In this document: piece by piece, positions 53,229-60,503 of the stretch | How positions within the stretch are numbered: the first letter of the stretch is position 1 | How the letters are laid out: every line of letters begins with the position of its first letter | Virus record (IMG/VR): IMGVR_UViG_3300020229_000001 | Span: 30,386 to 94,385 of that record | Origin: a virus | Reading direction: 5' to 3' (one strand) | Length of the DNA: 64,000 nt | Notes under the pieces: model-generated | Databases searched by the model: none | Seen by the model: only the letters and a program-made list of their open reading frames with translations | Told to the model about the DNA's origin: nothing | Program-made: the position numbers and the translations under genes

Positions 53229-53521
53229 TGTTTTTGTTTGGTTAAGAATTCGAGTTTCACTTGCAATACGGCTCTCGCCTTTGCCGACGCCAACTGAAGG
53301 CGCTGGTAGTCGATTAGCCTGACAACACGGCCAACAAGGGAATCTTCAAGGTGCATTGGCTCATACACTTCCAGATCGTCGCACCCTTTTTCAATTGCAT
53401 CAAATTCCTTTAACATCTTTGCTACCTTTTCTTTAAGGGCGTCACGTTCAATCCGCAGCAACGTAAACTGCTGGGATTCCGAGAGGATAATTCGTTCGTC
53501 TGTTTGTATTGTGTTTTCCAT
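53225..53521 (-). CDS. small coiled-coil protein (98 aa)
   Basis: The start is MENTIQTDERIILSESQQFT at 53521. The body is a coiled coil (LLRIERDALKEKVAKMLKEF) followed by a helix with QRLQLASAKARAVLQVKLEF. It lies directly downstream of the helicase-loader gene. The function is unknown. Confidence 0.6.
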   Translation of the reverse strand: MENTIQTDERIILSESQQFTLLRIERDALKEKVAKMLKEFDAIEKGCDDLEVYEPMHLEDSLVGRVVRLIDYQRLQLASAKARAVLQVKLEFLTKQKQ

Positions 53522-53522
53522 G

Positions 53523-54188
53523 TTAAACTGTTCTGTATGAGGGCCAATCGCACACTGCAACGCCCCCGGTTTCAAGTATGCGGCTAGATATGCTTTCGCC
53601 AACGGATTGAAGAAATGTTTCCTTGGTCTGATTTGAGATAAGGAGCGTATCTCTTTCGGACTGATAGCGTCTATCGATTAGGTGGGTAAGTAGGCGATCC
53701 TCCCAAGCTGTTTCTCCTCGTTCCTGCATTTCGTCGAGCACCAAGTAGGCGGGGGCGCAGTAACGCTCGATCACATCTTTCTCAGATCCGCCCTTGTCCC
53801 TAAAGGACTCTTTGATGTCTATAAAGAACCCCATCGCCGTTGCGTACAATGGGCGTTTCCCGGCGTTTGCAATCATCTTGGCTATCTGCACCGCCATTTG
53901 AGTCTTCCCGGTGCCCCTGCGCCCTACCAGCGCAATAATGAATCCAGTGCCAAGTCGCTTCTCCACCCGAGCCTGAACTTTCAGCCAATGCCCCCCTTGC
54001 AGGTCAACGGAAGTAACATTGCGGTGCCGTGGCGGGATGTTCGCTTTCGCGAGGTACTCGATGCCCTTTTCACGGAGCATCCGAGTCTCCTGCTCTTTCT
54101 CGCGTTGCTGGATCTCGTCCTTAGACAAGGTCAGGAACCTCGATTGTTTCAACAAACTCTCTGCTACGTTTTTCGCTTCGGTGATCAT
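53523..54188 (-). CDS. DnaC/IstB-like AAA+ ATPase, putative helicase loader (221 aa)
   Basis: Walker A is GRRGTGKT (89-96) within FIIALVGRRGTGKTQMAVQI. Walker B is YLVLDEMQ (148-155). Later come LLTHLIDRRYQSERDTLLIS, with the sensor-type Asn in SNQT, and SISSRILETGG with the Arg finger region. This is the DnaC/IstB loader pattern. The N-terminal helix would recruit a helicase, presumably the host DnaB, as no helicase gene is present in the window. The first 68 nt overlap the end of the DUF1376 gene. Confidence 0.8.
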   Translation of the reverse strand: MITEAKNVAESLLKQSRFLTLSKDEIQQREKEQETRMLREKGIEYLAKANIPPRHRNVTSVDLQGGHWLKVQARVEKRLGTGFIIALVGRRGTGKTQMAVQIAKMIANAGKRPLYATAMGFFIDIKESFRDKGGSEKDVIERYCAPAYLVLDEMQERGETAWEDRLLTHLIDRRYQSERDTLLISNQTKETFLQSVGESISSRILETGGVAVCDWPSYRTV

Positions 54189-54915
54189 GGTTGATTTTTG
54201 ACTTTTCCTGCTGTTCGTAAAACTGACTGTACCCGGCTGCCATTGCCGCCCTGAGCGCTGGAATGGCTTTCTCTAGCCCTAGATCCTCGGCTCTCAGCAA
54301 AGCATTGCGAAGTGCCGTTGGGGTCATGGGCTTTTTGATCTCGACTCTGTGCTGCTGAAATTCCGCAAAAACAGATTTAAATTCAACAGTATCGAACCCC
54401 GCAGGGTAATCAATTTCCCCCGCAGGGGGATTAAGGGGGGTGCTCTTTAATTTGGTTCTTGGTTTATGGTTCTTGGTTCTTGGTTCTTGGTTCTTGGTTG
54501 GTATACCAGTGTCCGTATACGGCGACTGGTATACCGTGGGTATGTTTTCTGATACCGTCGGTATGTTTTCCGATACCGCCGGTATACCGTCGGTATTTTT
54601 AGACCACCGCTTGGAAACTCTGGCCCTCTGTTGTTCTGAGAGTGATTGATACTTTTCCAGCTCTTTGTCGGCTCGCTTATGCGACCAAACGCCGTTGCAG
54701 TGAGAAAAGAACTCCCGCAAAACTCGTTCCACGGCTTCGCGTTCGTCCTGTGCCCGGGCGGACAGCTTTCGGATCAGGTCGTCAACAGTGAGTTGAAGCG
54801 GTCCGTTGTTAAGGTAGTAGAGATCGAGCAGGCGGCTGTAAACGCCGTGCTCAAGTAGGGACAGGTGACCTGTGTCACGCAGGTAGTCCCCAATGTGTCG
54901 AGGGTAATGGTTCAT
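54121..54915 (-). CDS. replication initiation protein, DUF1376 domain (264 aa)
   Basis: The start MNHYPRHIGDYLRDTGHLSL at 54915 marks the DUF1376 (YdaU-like) winged-helix domain (about 1-90, with LEHGVYSRLLDLYYLNNGPL). It is followed by a linker with tandem near-repeats (SENIPTVSENIPTV) and then basic repeats (EPRTKNHKPRTK). The C-terminal part (about 170-264) contains EFKSVFAEFQQHRVEIKKPM, resembling DnaC-interaction domains. The arrangement with a helicase loader just downstream copies lambda O-P. The DNA of the linker holds iteron-like repeats. Confidence 0.75.
   Translation of the reverse strand: MNHYPRHIGDYLRDTGHLSLLEHGVYSRLLDLYYLNNGPLQLTVDDLIRKLSARAQDEREAVERVLREFFSHCNGVWSHKRADKELEKYQSLSEQQRARVSKRWSKNTDGIPAVSENIPTVSENIPTVYQSPYTDTGIPTKNQEPRTKNHKPRTKLKSTPLNPPAGEIDYPAGFDTVEFKSVFAEFQQHRVEIKKPMTPTALRNALLRAEDLGLEKAIPALRAAMAAGYSQFYEQQEKSKINHDHRSEKRSREFVETIEVPDLV
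54417..54600. repeat. iteron-like repeats inside the replication gene: candidate replication origin
   Basis: From 54454 to 54501 the 7-bp unit ggttctt recurs six times, one copy changed to ggtttat. From 54539 two 21-bp direct repeats (ggtatgttttctgatacc..., ggtatgttttccgatacc...) are followed by a partial one. Palindromic ggtatacc occurs at about 54501, 54529 and 54581. A ccccc/ggggg hairpin lies at 54417-54429. Repeats within the initiator gene are how lambda places its origin. The alternative is simple expansion of a protein linker. Confidence 0.55.
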
Positions 54916-55330
54916 CGATTGAATAAATTGATAGATTGATGGATGGGGACTCCCCCTTGGCAGCGTAGACCTTTTCAACGGTCGCCCGGACGATCTGCCC
55001 GTCGTCCTCCCAAAAGCCCTCCAAGGCATCTTGCGTGCCTTTGCAGAGGTTGTCCCAGTCGGGGCGAGCGTCCATCCACATGCGCCCCTCTGGGTCTTTT
55101 TTCCGCTGTAGCCGCTGCGGGCGGGCCATCACAAATAACACTTCAATTCCCATCGGCCCGGTGATGGCGGCTACGGGCCGATGTTGGTTTGCAAACAGGC
55201 GTATCGCGTCCAGATACCTCGTCGTGCGCTTGTCCTTGAAGAAGACTGGCTTGCCTCCTTTAATAAACATTCGCTTGCCCCCGGTCTGAACTGGGATGGC
55301 CTCAACGGGTATCTGGAACGTGACCCTCAT
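54875..55330 (-). CDS. rusA: RusA-type Holliday-junction resolvase (151 aa)
   Basis: The catalytic pattern RPDWDNLCKGTQDALEGFWE, with DD at 109-110, gives the conserved Asp set of RusA (D-x-DN...D...DD). The N-terminus (MRVTFQIPVEAIPVQTGGKR) and the length are normal. RusA cuts branched recombination intermediates. It lies in an operon with recombination ATPase, nuclease and SSB-like genes, and overlaps the DUF1376 start by 41 nt. Confidence 0.85.
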   Translation of the reverse strand: MRVTFQIPVEAIPVQTGGKRMFIKGGKPVFFKDKRTTRYLDAIRLFANQHRPVAAITGPMGIEVLFVMARPQRLQRKKDPEGRMWMDARPDWDNLCKGTQDALEGFWEDDGQIVRATVEKVYAAKGESPSINLSIYSIDEPLPSTHWGLPA

Positions 55331-55332
55331 GC

Positions 55333-55932
55333 CTAGAACGGGATGTCGTCGTCGGTCAGATCAATCGGGTCCGATGCGTACACCGTGCGCTGCGGAGTTG
55401 CCGGGCGGGACGCTGGAGCGGCTGCTGGAGCTGCCCCGGTCTCGGCCTGAATGGACTTCGCCACGGCTTGCAGCTTCCGGGACAACGCCGACATTTTGGT
55501 GCGGTCGAGCGGTGTTCCCGCCGGGCGGGCGTCGGGATCGTTGAGCCACGTCGCTTCATACATAGGCTCGCCCTTTTTTGTGTACGCTAGCTCCCGGCCT
55601 CCATTCTGGCCAGCCTTGGTCCGCTGCTCGATTGTCACGAGCACTGCCCGGCCTTCGAGGAACCCGTCGCCTTGAGCCAGTAGGTCAAACCAGTTTGCCG
55701 GGGCCTTGAGAGCCTCAAGAAGCATGCGAGACGTGCGTGCTATTGATTTATCGGACGAGATATACCCCTCCCAGATGATAGTGCATCCGCCCTGCGCGGG
55801 ATCTTCTGGATCGATGACAAGAGGTATGCGGACAAACTCCGCTCCGTTGTCGGTTTCTGACAACCAACCCCCGGTCGTGGGGCGCTGGACATATGCCCGG
55901 AAACGTCCGGGTTGCGTGATGTATTTGCTCAT
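55333..55932 (-). CDS. single-stranded-DNA-binding-like protein (199 aa)
   Basis: The N-terminal ~130 residues form a beta-rich domain (RFRAYVQRPTTGGWLSETDN; GGCTIIWEGYISSDKSIART) with a small-molecule-like KNGGRELAYTKK segment. The rest is an Ala/Pro-rich linker and an acidic end DLTDDDIPF, the hallmark of bacterial and phage SSB tails that recruit replication partners. It sits between Sak4-like ATPase and RusA. The call rests on architecture, tail and neighbourhood. Confidence 0.7.
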   Translation of the reverse strand: MSKYITQPGRFRAYVQRPTTGGWLSETDNGAEFVRIPLVIDPEDPAQGGCTIIWEGYISSDKSIARTSRMLLEALKAPANWFDLLAQGDGFLEGRAVLVTIEQRTKAGQNGGRELAYTKKGEPMYEATWLNDPDARPAGTPLDRTKMSALSRKLQAVAKSIQAETGAAPAAAPASRPATPQRTVYASDPIDLTDDDIPF

Positions 55933-55934
55933 GG

Positions 55935-56813
55935 TTATTGTAGTGACTGAAGTTTAACTATCCCTGCCTTAATGCGGTCAGCTGGAAGGGTTTCAATTGG
56001 GGTTTTGGTATACGCAACCTTCTGCTCTTTTGTGAGCGTTGAGGTGGTGAGTAGTGCAGTGAATTCCTGACGCAACTTTGCTGGAGAATTGGCGTCAACT
56101 GCGGCTGCAAACTCTTCGTAAGACAGGTTCAACGTCTCTGGCAGTGAGAGGCGATTCTTGGCATCCCAGCCCGGGCTCCAACAAGTCTGAATGATGCGGC
56201 CTCCACCGATAGTCTTGTCTGGCTTGCCCCCAGCGGACTTAGTTTTGAACACCTCGTACACGGCGAACAGGCAAGCGTCTGGCCATTCCCGGAGAATCCC
56301 GGTGAATCCCTTGTGCCCCTTCATCTCGTAACGGTCCCACTGCTCGCCCCCGGGCTGAGTAAAGGTCTTAATCTGGACGTGGCTGAGAAGAATGATGCCA
56401 AACTTCTGGCGTTCTCGGAGCGTGTCGAGTTTGTTGAGCAGTGCAGACAGCTCGAACTCGGCAACCTTGTAGCCTTTGCCAAAGCCGTAGCTTTCAATGT
56501 TAGTCTGGCCATCTCTTTTACAGACGTACCCGTGGATAGACCGCTCCAAGGAGTCTGTGGTGTCAACTACGAGGGTTTTGAAATCCCCGGGATTGGTGGT
56601 CAACTCATCGACTGTGGCCAGCGTGTCACCAAACGAGTCAGGGGTGATGCGGGCGACATGATCGAGCCCAGTGAGCCCTTGCTCTTGGCTGATAAACAAC
56701 GGCGATGGCGCTGCTGCTCCAAATGTTGACTTACCGATGCCTTCTGGACCGGAAAGAAGGATGCGTGGGGGGAGGGATTCTCCGCCTCGTTTAATTTTTG
56801 CTAGTATGCTCAT
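55935..56813 (-). CDS. Sak4-like RecA-fold ATPase (AAA_24, 292 aa)
   Basis: Walker A is GPEGIGKST (22-30). TLVVDTTDSLE is Walker B. YGFGKGYKVAEFELSALLNK and IILLSHVQIKTF are typical of phage Sak4/AAA_24 single-strand annealing partners. Later, the KGHKGFTGILREWPDACLFA region is also characteristic. Sak4 proteins anneal DNA together with an SSB, matching the SSB-like gene downstream. The nuclease gene upstream completes a recombination set. Confidence 0.8.
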   Translation of the reverse strand: MSILAKIKRGGESLPPRILLSGPEGIGKSTFGAAAPSPLFISQEQGLTGLDHVARITPDSFGDTLATVDELTTNPGDFKTLVVDTTDSLERSIHGYVCKRDGQTNIESYGFGKGYKVAEFELSALLNKLDTLRERQKFGIILLSHVQIKTFTQPGGEQWDRYEMKGHKGFTGILREWPDACLFAVYEVFKTKSAGGKPDKTIGGGRIIQTCWSPGWDAKNRLSLPETLNLSYEEFAAAVDANSPAKLRQEFTALLTTSTLTKEQKVAYTKTPIETLPADRIKAGIVKLQSLQ

Positions 56814-56823
56814 ATGTATCGAT

Positions 56824-57879
56824 TTACTGGTTAACTACGAAGTGCCGCAGAAACTCTTCTGCCGCGTTGTGGAAGCCTGTGCCAAGAGCAAGGGCTTCGT
56901 CAATCTCTCCCAGCCTTTTTGTTGGCTGTTCGTAACGGAGAAAGTGATACCTGCTGCACTTGCGAAGTGCCGTCAGGCGCGAGTTGGTCAGGAGCTGTTT
57001 TTCTCCTTCCTTGAGGGTCAGCTCTGCGTGTTTTGTCGCAGGTCCGAATCGGATGTTGTCCACGGTCGCCCGGCCTGCGCACAGGTCGTAGAACTCGCAG
57101 GTTCCGTACTGCGTGCACGCTCCCGGGTTTCGTGGCCATAGGTTGCGATTGCGGAAATACAGAAGTTGCTGGGACATGGCCCACGCATCCCCCATGTACT
57201 CAAGCAGGTCGTTGTCGGTGCGTCCGACTTCCTTTACAGCAAAGTAAGAATCCCGCTTTTCATTGATCTCACCAAGCGTCCGGGCGGATAACTCCTCGAG
57301 GGTCTCTGGCCGGGTTTGTAAGACGTACCCGGCGTCAGTGTCCGCCGTCTGTCTCCACTTTTTTCCGTCCTTTGTGCGTACCCGCTCCCCGGCTGCGTCG
57401 AGGACGATCTTGACGCCCTCCTCGTCCAGCAACGGAATGTTGCCAAGCTTATACCCGGGCTTGCGGACAACGTCGTACACGACCGTGTTGGCGTCGATGC
57501 CCCGGGAGCGCAGGCTTAGGATGTACTTGCTGATCTGGGTGTCCATTGTGAGACGCCCCCAATACATCGAGTCGGCGTCGATTGAGTCGCTGGTCGTTTT
57601 GTGCTCGAGGACCTTGAGCACCCCGGTCTGCTTGTGACGCAGGACCCCGTCGATCTTCCCGGCTTCGAGGAAAGACCGAGAGGGAGCCTCGGTCTCCGGG
57701 TTTAGCAGTGGGAACGTGAATTCCGACTCCACTTCAAGAACGTCGTGCGCCTCGAGCACCGGGATGAATGACTCCACCCAGCCCATGAATAGGCCCCGGG
57801 CTTTGGCCAGCGCCACGTCGGTTGCCGGGACCCGGGAAAGACCGCCAGTGACTGCGGTACGATAGATTGATGTGTCCAT
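56824..57879 (-). CDS. PD-(D/E)XK nuclease of RecB/Cas4 type with circularly permuted motifs (351 aa)
   Basis: Motifs in order: GKID (74-77), LEHKTT (91-96, giving E92-x-K94), TQISKY (114-119, the QxxxY motif), then CTQYGTCEFYDLC (Cys 255, 261, 267). After these come NSRLTALRKCSRYHFLRYEQ (Cys 308) and ALALGTGFHNAAEEF (His 337). In the usual Cas4/RecB-like layout the SRLxxxxxC block and the GxxxH block come first, before GxxD. Here they are at the C-terminus, so all four Cys of a 4Fe-4S site and all catalytic motifs are kept but permuted. It is probably a 5'-3' exonuclease supplying single strands for Sak4. Confidence 0.8.
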   Translation of the reverse strand: MDTSIYRTAVTGGLSRVPATDVALAKARGLFMGWVESFIPVLEAHDVLEVESEFTFPLLNPETEAPSRSFLEAGKIDGVLRHKQTGVLKVLEHKTTSDSIDADSMYWGRLTMDTQISKYILSLRSRGIDANTVVYDVVRKPGYKLGNIPLLDEEGVKIVLDAAGERVRTKDGKKWRQTADTDAGYVLQTRPETLEELSARTLGEINEKRDSYFAVKEVGRTDNDLLEYMGDAWAMSQQLLYFRNRNLWPRNPGACTQYGTCEFYDLCAGRATVDNIRFGPATKHAELTLKEGEKQLLTNSRLTALRKCSRYHFLRYEQPTKRLGEIDEALALGTGFHNAAEEFLRHFVVNQ

Positions 57880-57880
57880 G

Positions 57881-58498
57881 TTAGATTTCGGTTTCTGCTT
57901 CTTCTGTTTCGATTAATTCGTCGTCTCCGTCAACCCGGCGATTGGCAACAAGCTCTGGGTAGCCGCAAGTGATTAGGTTTCTACGGAGCGTTGTGCTGCT
58001 CAACAACTGGTTGTTTTTAAAACCAACGACCCACTGGTCAAACTTGGAAAACTGGCCCTTCTCCCCGGCAATAGTGTCGCCCACGATGTCCCACCAGATA
58101 ACGCAAGCTGTGTGCGCTCGTTCTGGCTCTGGAAGAAAGCCGACTTGCCATACCCATTCCTGCACCTTTCTGCCTTTTTTTAGGACACTGAACTCTTGAG
58201 TGGCATAATAAAGCGCCTCCTCTTCCAATGTGTAAGGTCTCCACGAGTTTTCATAAATTGAGTCACAGACTCGATAAAGCGCTAAAAACTGACTTGGACT
58301 TAATTTAAGTTCCGCTACTTCGGCATCCCGATTTTTAGGCTCCATGCGATTGATAAGCACAACCCTTCTTAACATTGAGGTGGCGCTGAAGTTCCCGGCA
58401 ACCGCTTTGAGCATTGAGACCTGTTTTGCATCGGACCCGGTGACGGCCTGTAGCAGACCTCGGGCAATTTTGCTGTCCCACTTTTTGAGTGTTTTCAT
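57881..58498 (-). CDS. hypothetical protein (205 aa)
   Basis: The N-terminus is basic and helical (MKTLKKWDSKIARGLLQAVT). The middle has SQFLALYRVCDSIYENSWRP and WVWQVGFLPEPERAHTACVI, and the C-terminus is acidic (DELIETEEAETEI). I recognise no family. It lies two bases upstream of the nuclease gene in the recombination operon. Confidence 0.6.
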   Translation of the reverse strand: MKTLKKWDSKIARGLLQAVTGSDAKQVSMLKAVAGNFSATSMLRRVVLINRMEPKNRDAEVAELKLSPSQFLALYRVCDSIYENSWRPYTLEEEALYYATQEFSVLKKGRKVQEWVWQVGFLPEPERAHTACVIWWDIVGDTIAGEKGQFSKFDQWVVGFKNNQLLSSTTLRRNLITCGYPELVANRRVDGDDELIETEEAETEI

Positions 58499-58713
58499 TA
58501 TTCAAGACGTGAAAGGGTTTCGATTGCTGTGAAGAAGGTGATGGCGAGAAGCGCCAGAATGGCGAGGAACTCGTATGGGGTTTGCGCCAGCCTGTAGAGC
58601 CAGTACACGTCTGCTGCGCCAAGGACGAGCAGCGCCACAACAAAGGGCAGTGGGCGCTCTGGAGCCCGGTCTGCGGGGCTGCTGGGGAGGAGAATGCGAG
58701 GTGGTTTAGACAT
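58498..58713 (-). CDS. two-segment membrane protein (71 aa)
   Basis: A Pro-rich start (MSKPPRILLPSSPADRAPER) precedes two membrane segments, FVVALLVLGAADVYWLYRL and FLAILALLAITFFTAIETL. The function is unknown. It heads the recombination operon after an intergenic gap with three stacked hairpins. Confidence 0.6.
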   Translation of the reverse strand: MSKPPRILLPSSPADRAPERPLPFVVALLVLGAADVYWLYRLAQTPYEFLAILALLAITFFTAIETLSRLE

Positions 58714-58741
58714 ATGATCGATTAATTTTAATTATTACACT

Positions 58742-58790
58742 CTGACGGCCTCGTCAGCGCCCGCATTACGGGTCGGACCCCCGGAGGGGT
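58742..58790 (-). other. three consecutive small hairpins in leader region
   Basis: On the minus strand the order is acccc/ggggt, cccg/cggg and ctgacg/cgtcag within about 50 nt, ahead of the ATG at 58713. The composition is much more GC-rich than the A/T-rich stretch that follows. They could form a structured leader or the terminator of the 57-aa gene. Confidence 0.4.
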
Positions 58791-58796
58791 TTCGGC

Positions 58797-58970
58797 CTAG
58801 GCTTTACGCACACTGTAGTCAATACCTTCTAGCCCCCCGTTTTCACTAAGGTGCTGGCGGGCCAACTTCCTTGCGTCCTCGGAAGTTACGGCCTCAACTG
58901 TGAAACTGCCATTACAAGAGGAAGGATAGTAGCGGCAAGAATAAGAGCAGATGAAGGATGCGGCGTTCAT
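58797..58970 (-). CDS. small Cys-rich protein (57 aa)
   Basis: The frame from ATG at 58970 to TAG at 58797 encodes MNAASFICSYSCRYYPSSCN, then a helix SEDARKLARQHLSENGGL and YSVRKA. The four Cys in the first 20 residues may form disulfides or a metal site. The gap upstream to 59103 (132 nt) holds nothing I can identify except a possible promoter-like A/T-rich stretch. Confidence 0.55.
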   Translation of the reverse strand: MNAASFICSYSCRYYPSSCNGSFTVEAVTSEDARKLARQHLSENGGLEGIDYSVRKA

Positions 58971-59091
58971 TGGATTAGTTTATTTTTAAGGTTCACTGCG
59001 ACCGACGAAATGAACTTATTCCACATCCATTTTACTGGCGAGCAATTTGTGAATTTATTTTCAGATCTTTTCCACAAAAACACACAAGTGG

Positions 59092-59106
59092 CTAGTTTTA
59101 AACTAG
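59092..59106. other. perfect palindrome CTAGTTTTAAACTAG
   Basis: A 7-bp inverted repeat around one base overlaps the stop codon of the 57-aa basic gene. It may be a small hairpin or a protein-binding site. No U-run follows. Confidence 0.4.
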
Positions 59107-59276
59107 TAGCGATAGGTGGTTTTTGCCCCTTTTTTCTTTATTGGTGTTCCCAAAACAGGCCCGCGACCTTGAATTTTGTCAAAATTGGCGCGAAACTTTA
59201 CGCGGTCTACCGGGCGAGCTTCATCTCCTTTTCCTGCGCCGTGTCCAAACTGGTTAGATGCAATTGGTTGCGACAT
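59103..59276 (-). CDS. small basic protein (57 aa)
   Basis: The frame from ATG at 59276 to TAG at 59103 encodes MSQPIASNQFGHGAGKGDEA, then RPVDRVKFRANFDKI and a basic end PIKKKGAKTTYRY. It overlaps the end of the upstream gene by 23 nt. It is probably disordered and nucleic-acid or virion associated (inference). Confidence 0.6.
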   Translation of the reverse strand: MSQPIASNQFGHGAGKGDEARPVDRVKFRANFDKIQGRGPVLGTPIKKKGAKTTYRY

Positions 59277-59463
59277 GCGGATCGATGTTAAATGTGATGT
59301 TTTTTTCTATCAATAGCTGATCAGAACGAAAGTGCCGAATGCGCCCGTCATGCAGCGCAACGGCCCAAACGTCGTTTGCAAAAGTCCCTGATTCAGAGAC
59401 ATATATTGCCATGCCGTCGCCTAGATCCGTTTTCACCGGGATGGGGCGTCTGAATTCAAGCAT
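59254..59463 (-). CDS. small hypothetical protein (69 aa)
   Basis: It is beta-rich: MLEFRRPIPVKTDLGDGMAI, then ANDVWAVALHDGRIRHFRSD. A short SH3-like barrel is plausible. The function is unknown. It is one of a run of tiny genes. Confidence 0.6.
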   Translation of the reverse strand: MLEFRRPIPVKTDLGDGMAIYVSESGTFANDVWAVALHDGRIRHFRSDQLLIEKNITFNIDPHVATNCI

Positions 59464-59466
59464 TAC

Positions 59467-59661
59467 TTACAGCAGTTTTTTGTGGGGATGCCCTGCATTC
59501 CCTTTTTGAGACCGCCAATCTTGCCGTTTAACTTTTTCTTTGTCTTCGGACTTAATCTGCTGTTCATCAACTCGTTTTGAGTCTCTGTGATTTCGATATG
59601 GCGCTTGAGGTGCGGATTTTTGTGGGTCATAACGTGGGATCTTTGCGGGAGGAAAGCGCAT
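59467..59661 (-). CDS. small Lys/Arg/Gln-rich protein (64 aa)
   Basis: It is highly charged and probably disordered: MRFPPAKIPRYDPQKSAPQA, then EQQIKSEDKEKVKRQDWRSQ. It overlaps the upstream gene by 35 nt. No family is recognised. Confidence 0.5.
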   Translation of the reverse strand: MRFPPAKIPRYDPQKSAPQAPYRNHRDSKRVDEQQIKSEDKEKVKRQDWRSQKGNAGHPHKKLL

Positions 59662-59815
59662 GCCTGCGCAGCAAGTCTGTGCGTTTTGGTCTAGTCTCTT
59701 TGCTCCCGCCAGTTTCAGACACGGCGATTGCGTGAGCGTGACTGCGAGGAGCCATCGCTTGTTCCGCGCCTTTAATTGGCTTATGCGCTCGAGTGAATTG
59801 ACTTTTAGATTTCAT
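59627..59815 (-). CDS. small basic protein (62 aa)
   Basis: The start is MKSKSQFTRAHKPIKGAEQA at 59815. It is rich in Lys, Arg, Ser and Thr with no hydrophobic core, so it may bind DNA or be disordered. Reading frame support is by position only. Confidence 0.5.
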   Translation of the reverse strand: MKSKSQFTRAHKPIKGAEQAMAPRSHAHAIAVSETGGSKETRPKRTDLLRRHALSSRKDPTL

Positions 59816-59842
59816 GTCACAAGACAGCAACTTTAGCAGGAG

Positions 59843-60049
59843 TTAAGGCGCAGCCGAAAGAGCAGCGGCAAGCTGTTCTTGCTGTTCTTTTGGATGTTGA
59901 ATTATATCTAGAAGCGTAGACGCAAGTGCCATCCGGAAAGCAAATTGCCCAGATTGTTCAATGACATCTTTTAAGATTTCTTCGGCGGTTACTTTGGAGA
60001 GATCAATGTTTTTTATGGCCTCAAGGATAGGATCAGTTTTATCGGACAT
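59843..60049 (-). CDS. small helical protein (68 aa)
   Basis: It is a compact helical protein: MSDKTDPILEAIKNIDLSKV, then EEILKDVIEQSGQFAFRMAL and an Ala-rich end. The stop and the next start share bases with the neighbours. The function is unknown. Confidence 0.6.
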   Translation of the reverse strand: MSDKTDPILEAIKNIDLSKVTAEEILKDVIEQSGQFAFRMALASTLLDIIQHPKEQQEQLAAALSAAP

Positions 60050-60276
60050 TATTTTCTTCTTTTAGGGAGTCGCTTTGCGGGGTTTTTTTCTTTGCGGTCA
60101 AGAGGTTTGGAATCTGATGCGCCGGGCATTATCATCTTTTTGTTTTTTGGCATACTCTCCACAGGAGCAGCCATAGGCATGGATTTCTTTTTAGAGCCTC
60201 TCACAGCATCCAGCCCAATGTTAATTTCGGGAGATGCAAACTTTAGCGTAGCAGCAGATGATGATGGTGATTTCAT
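60049..60276 (-). CDS. small basic, Met/Pro/Lys-rich protein (75 aa)
   Basis: It begins MKSPSSSAATLKFASPEINI and then becomes strongly basic (RGSKKKSMPMAAPVESMPKN; EKNPAKRLPKRRK). It is probably disordered. It is one of several basic small proteins in this block. The function is unknown. Confidence 0.55.
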   Translation of the reverse strand: MKSPSSSAATLKFASPEINIGLDAVRGSKKKSMPMAAPVESMPKNKKMIMPGASDSKPLDRKEKNPAKRLPKRRK

Positions 60277-60500
60277 TGGAAAATCTCTTTGTAGAACTCG
60301 TCTGCCAAATCAAACGCAAGCGGAATTCGGTCTTCGATGTCGGTGGTAAGGTCCGGGTTGTTGATCAGGGCGTGAAATATAAGAAGCGCAGCAAGCTCTC
60401 TGATCCCCACTCCGGAATTGGCTTTCTGGGGAGGATTTACGGCATCCCCGGGATATGGCGCAACTGGCATTACTGGAAAGTTTTTTGGAATGTATGACAT
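60273..60500 (-). CDS. small helical protein (75 aa)
   Basis: It has a Pro-rich start (MSYIPKNFPVMPVAPYPGDA) and a helical C-terminal half (GIRELAALLIFHALINNPDL; IPLAFDLADEFYKEIFQ). From memory such short proteins with DLTTDIEDRIxLAFDxADxF are found in other phages. The function is unknown. Confidence 0.6.
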   Translation of the reverse strand: MSYIPKNFPVMPVAPYPGDAVNPPQKANSGVGIRELAALLIFHALINNPDLTTDIEDRIPLAFDLADEFYKEIFQ

Positions 60501-60503
60501 AAA

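Noticed and set aside
58851-59291. 146-codon plus-strand open frame in the widest gene-poor region
   Set aside because: Two short minus-strand genes with proper starts and overlaps cover the same DNA, and the plus-strand product has no recognisable feature.
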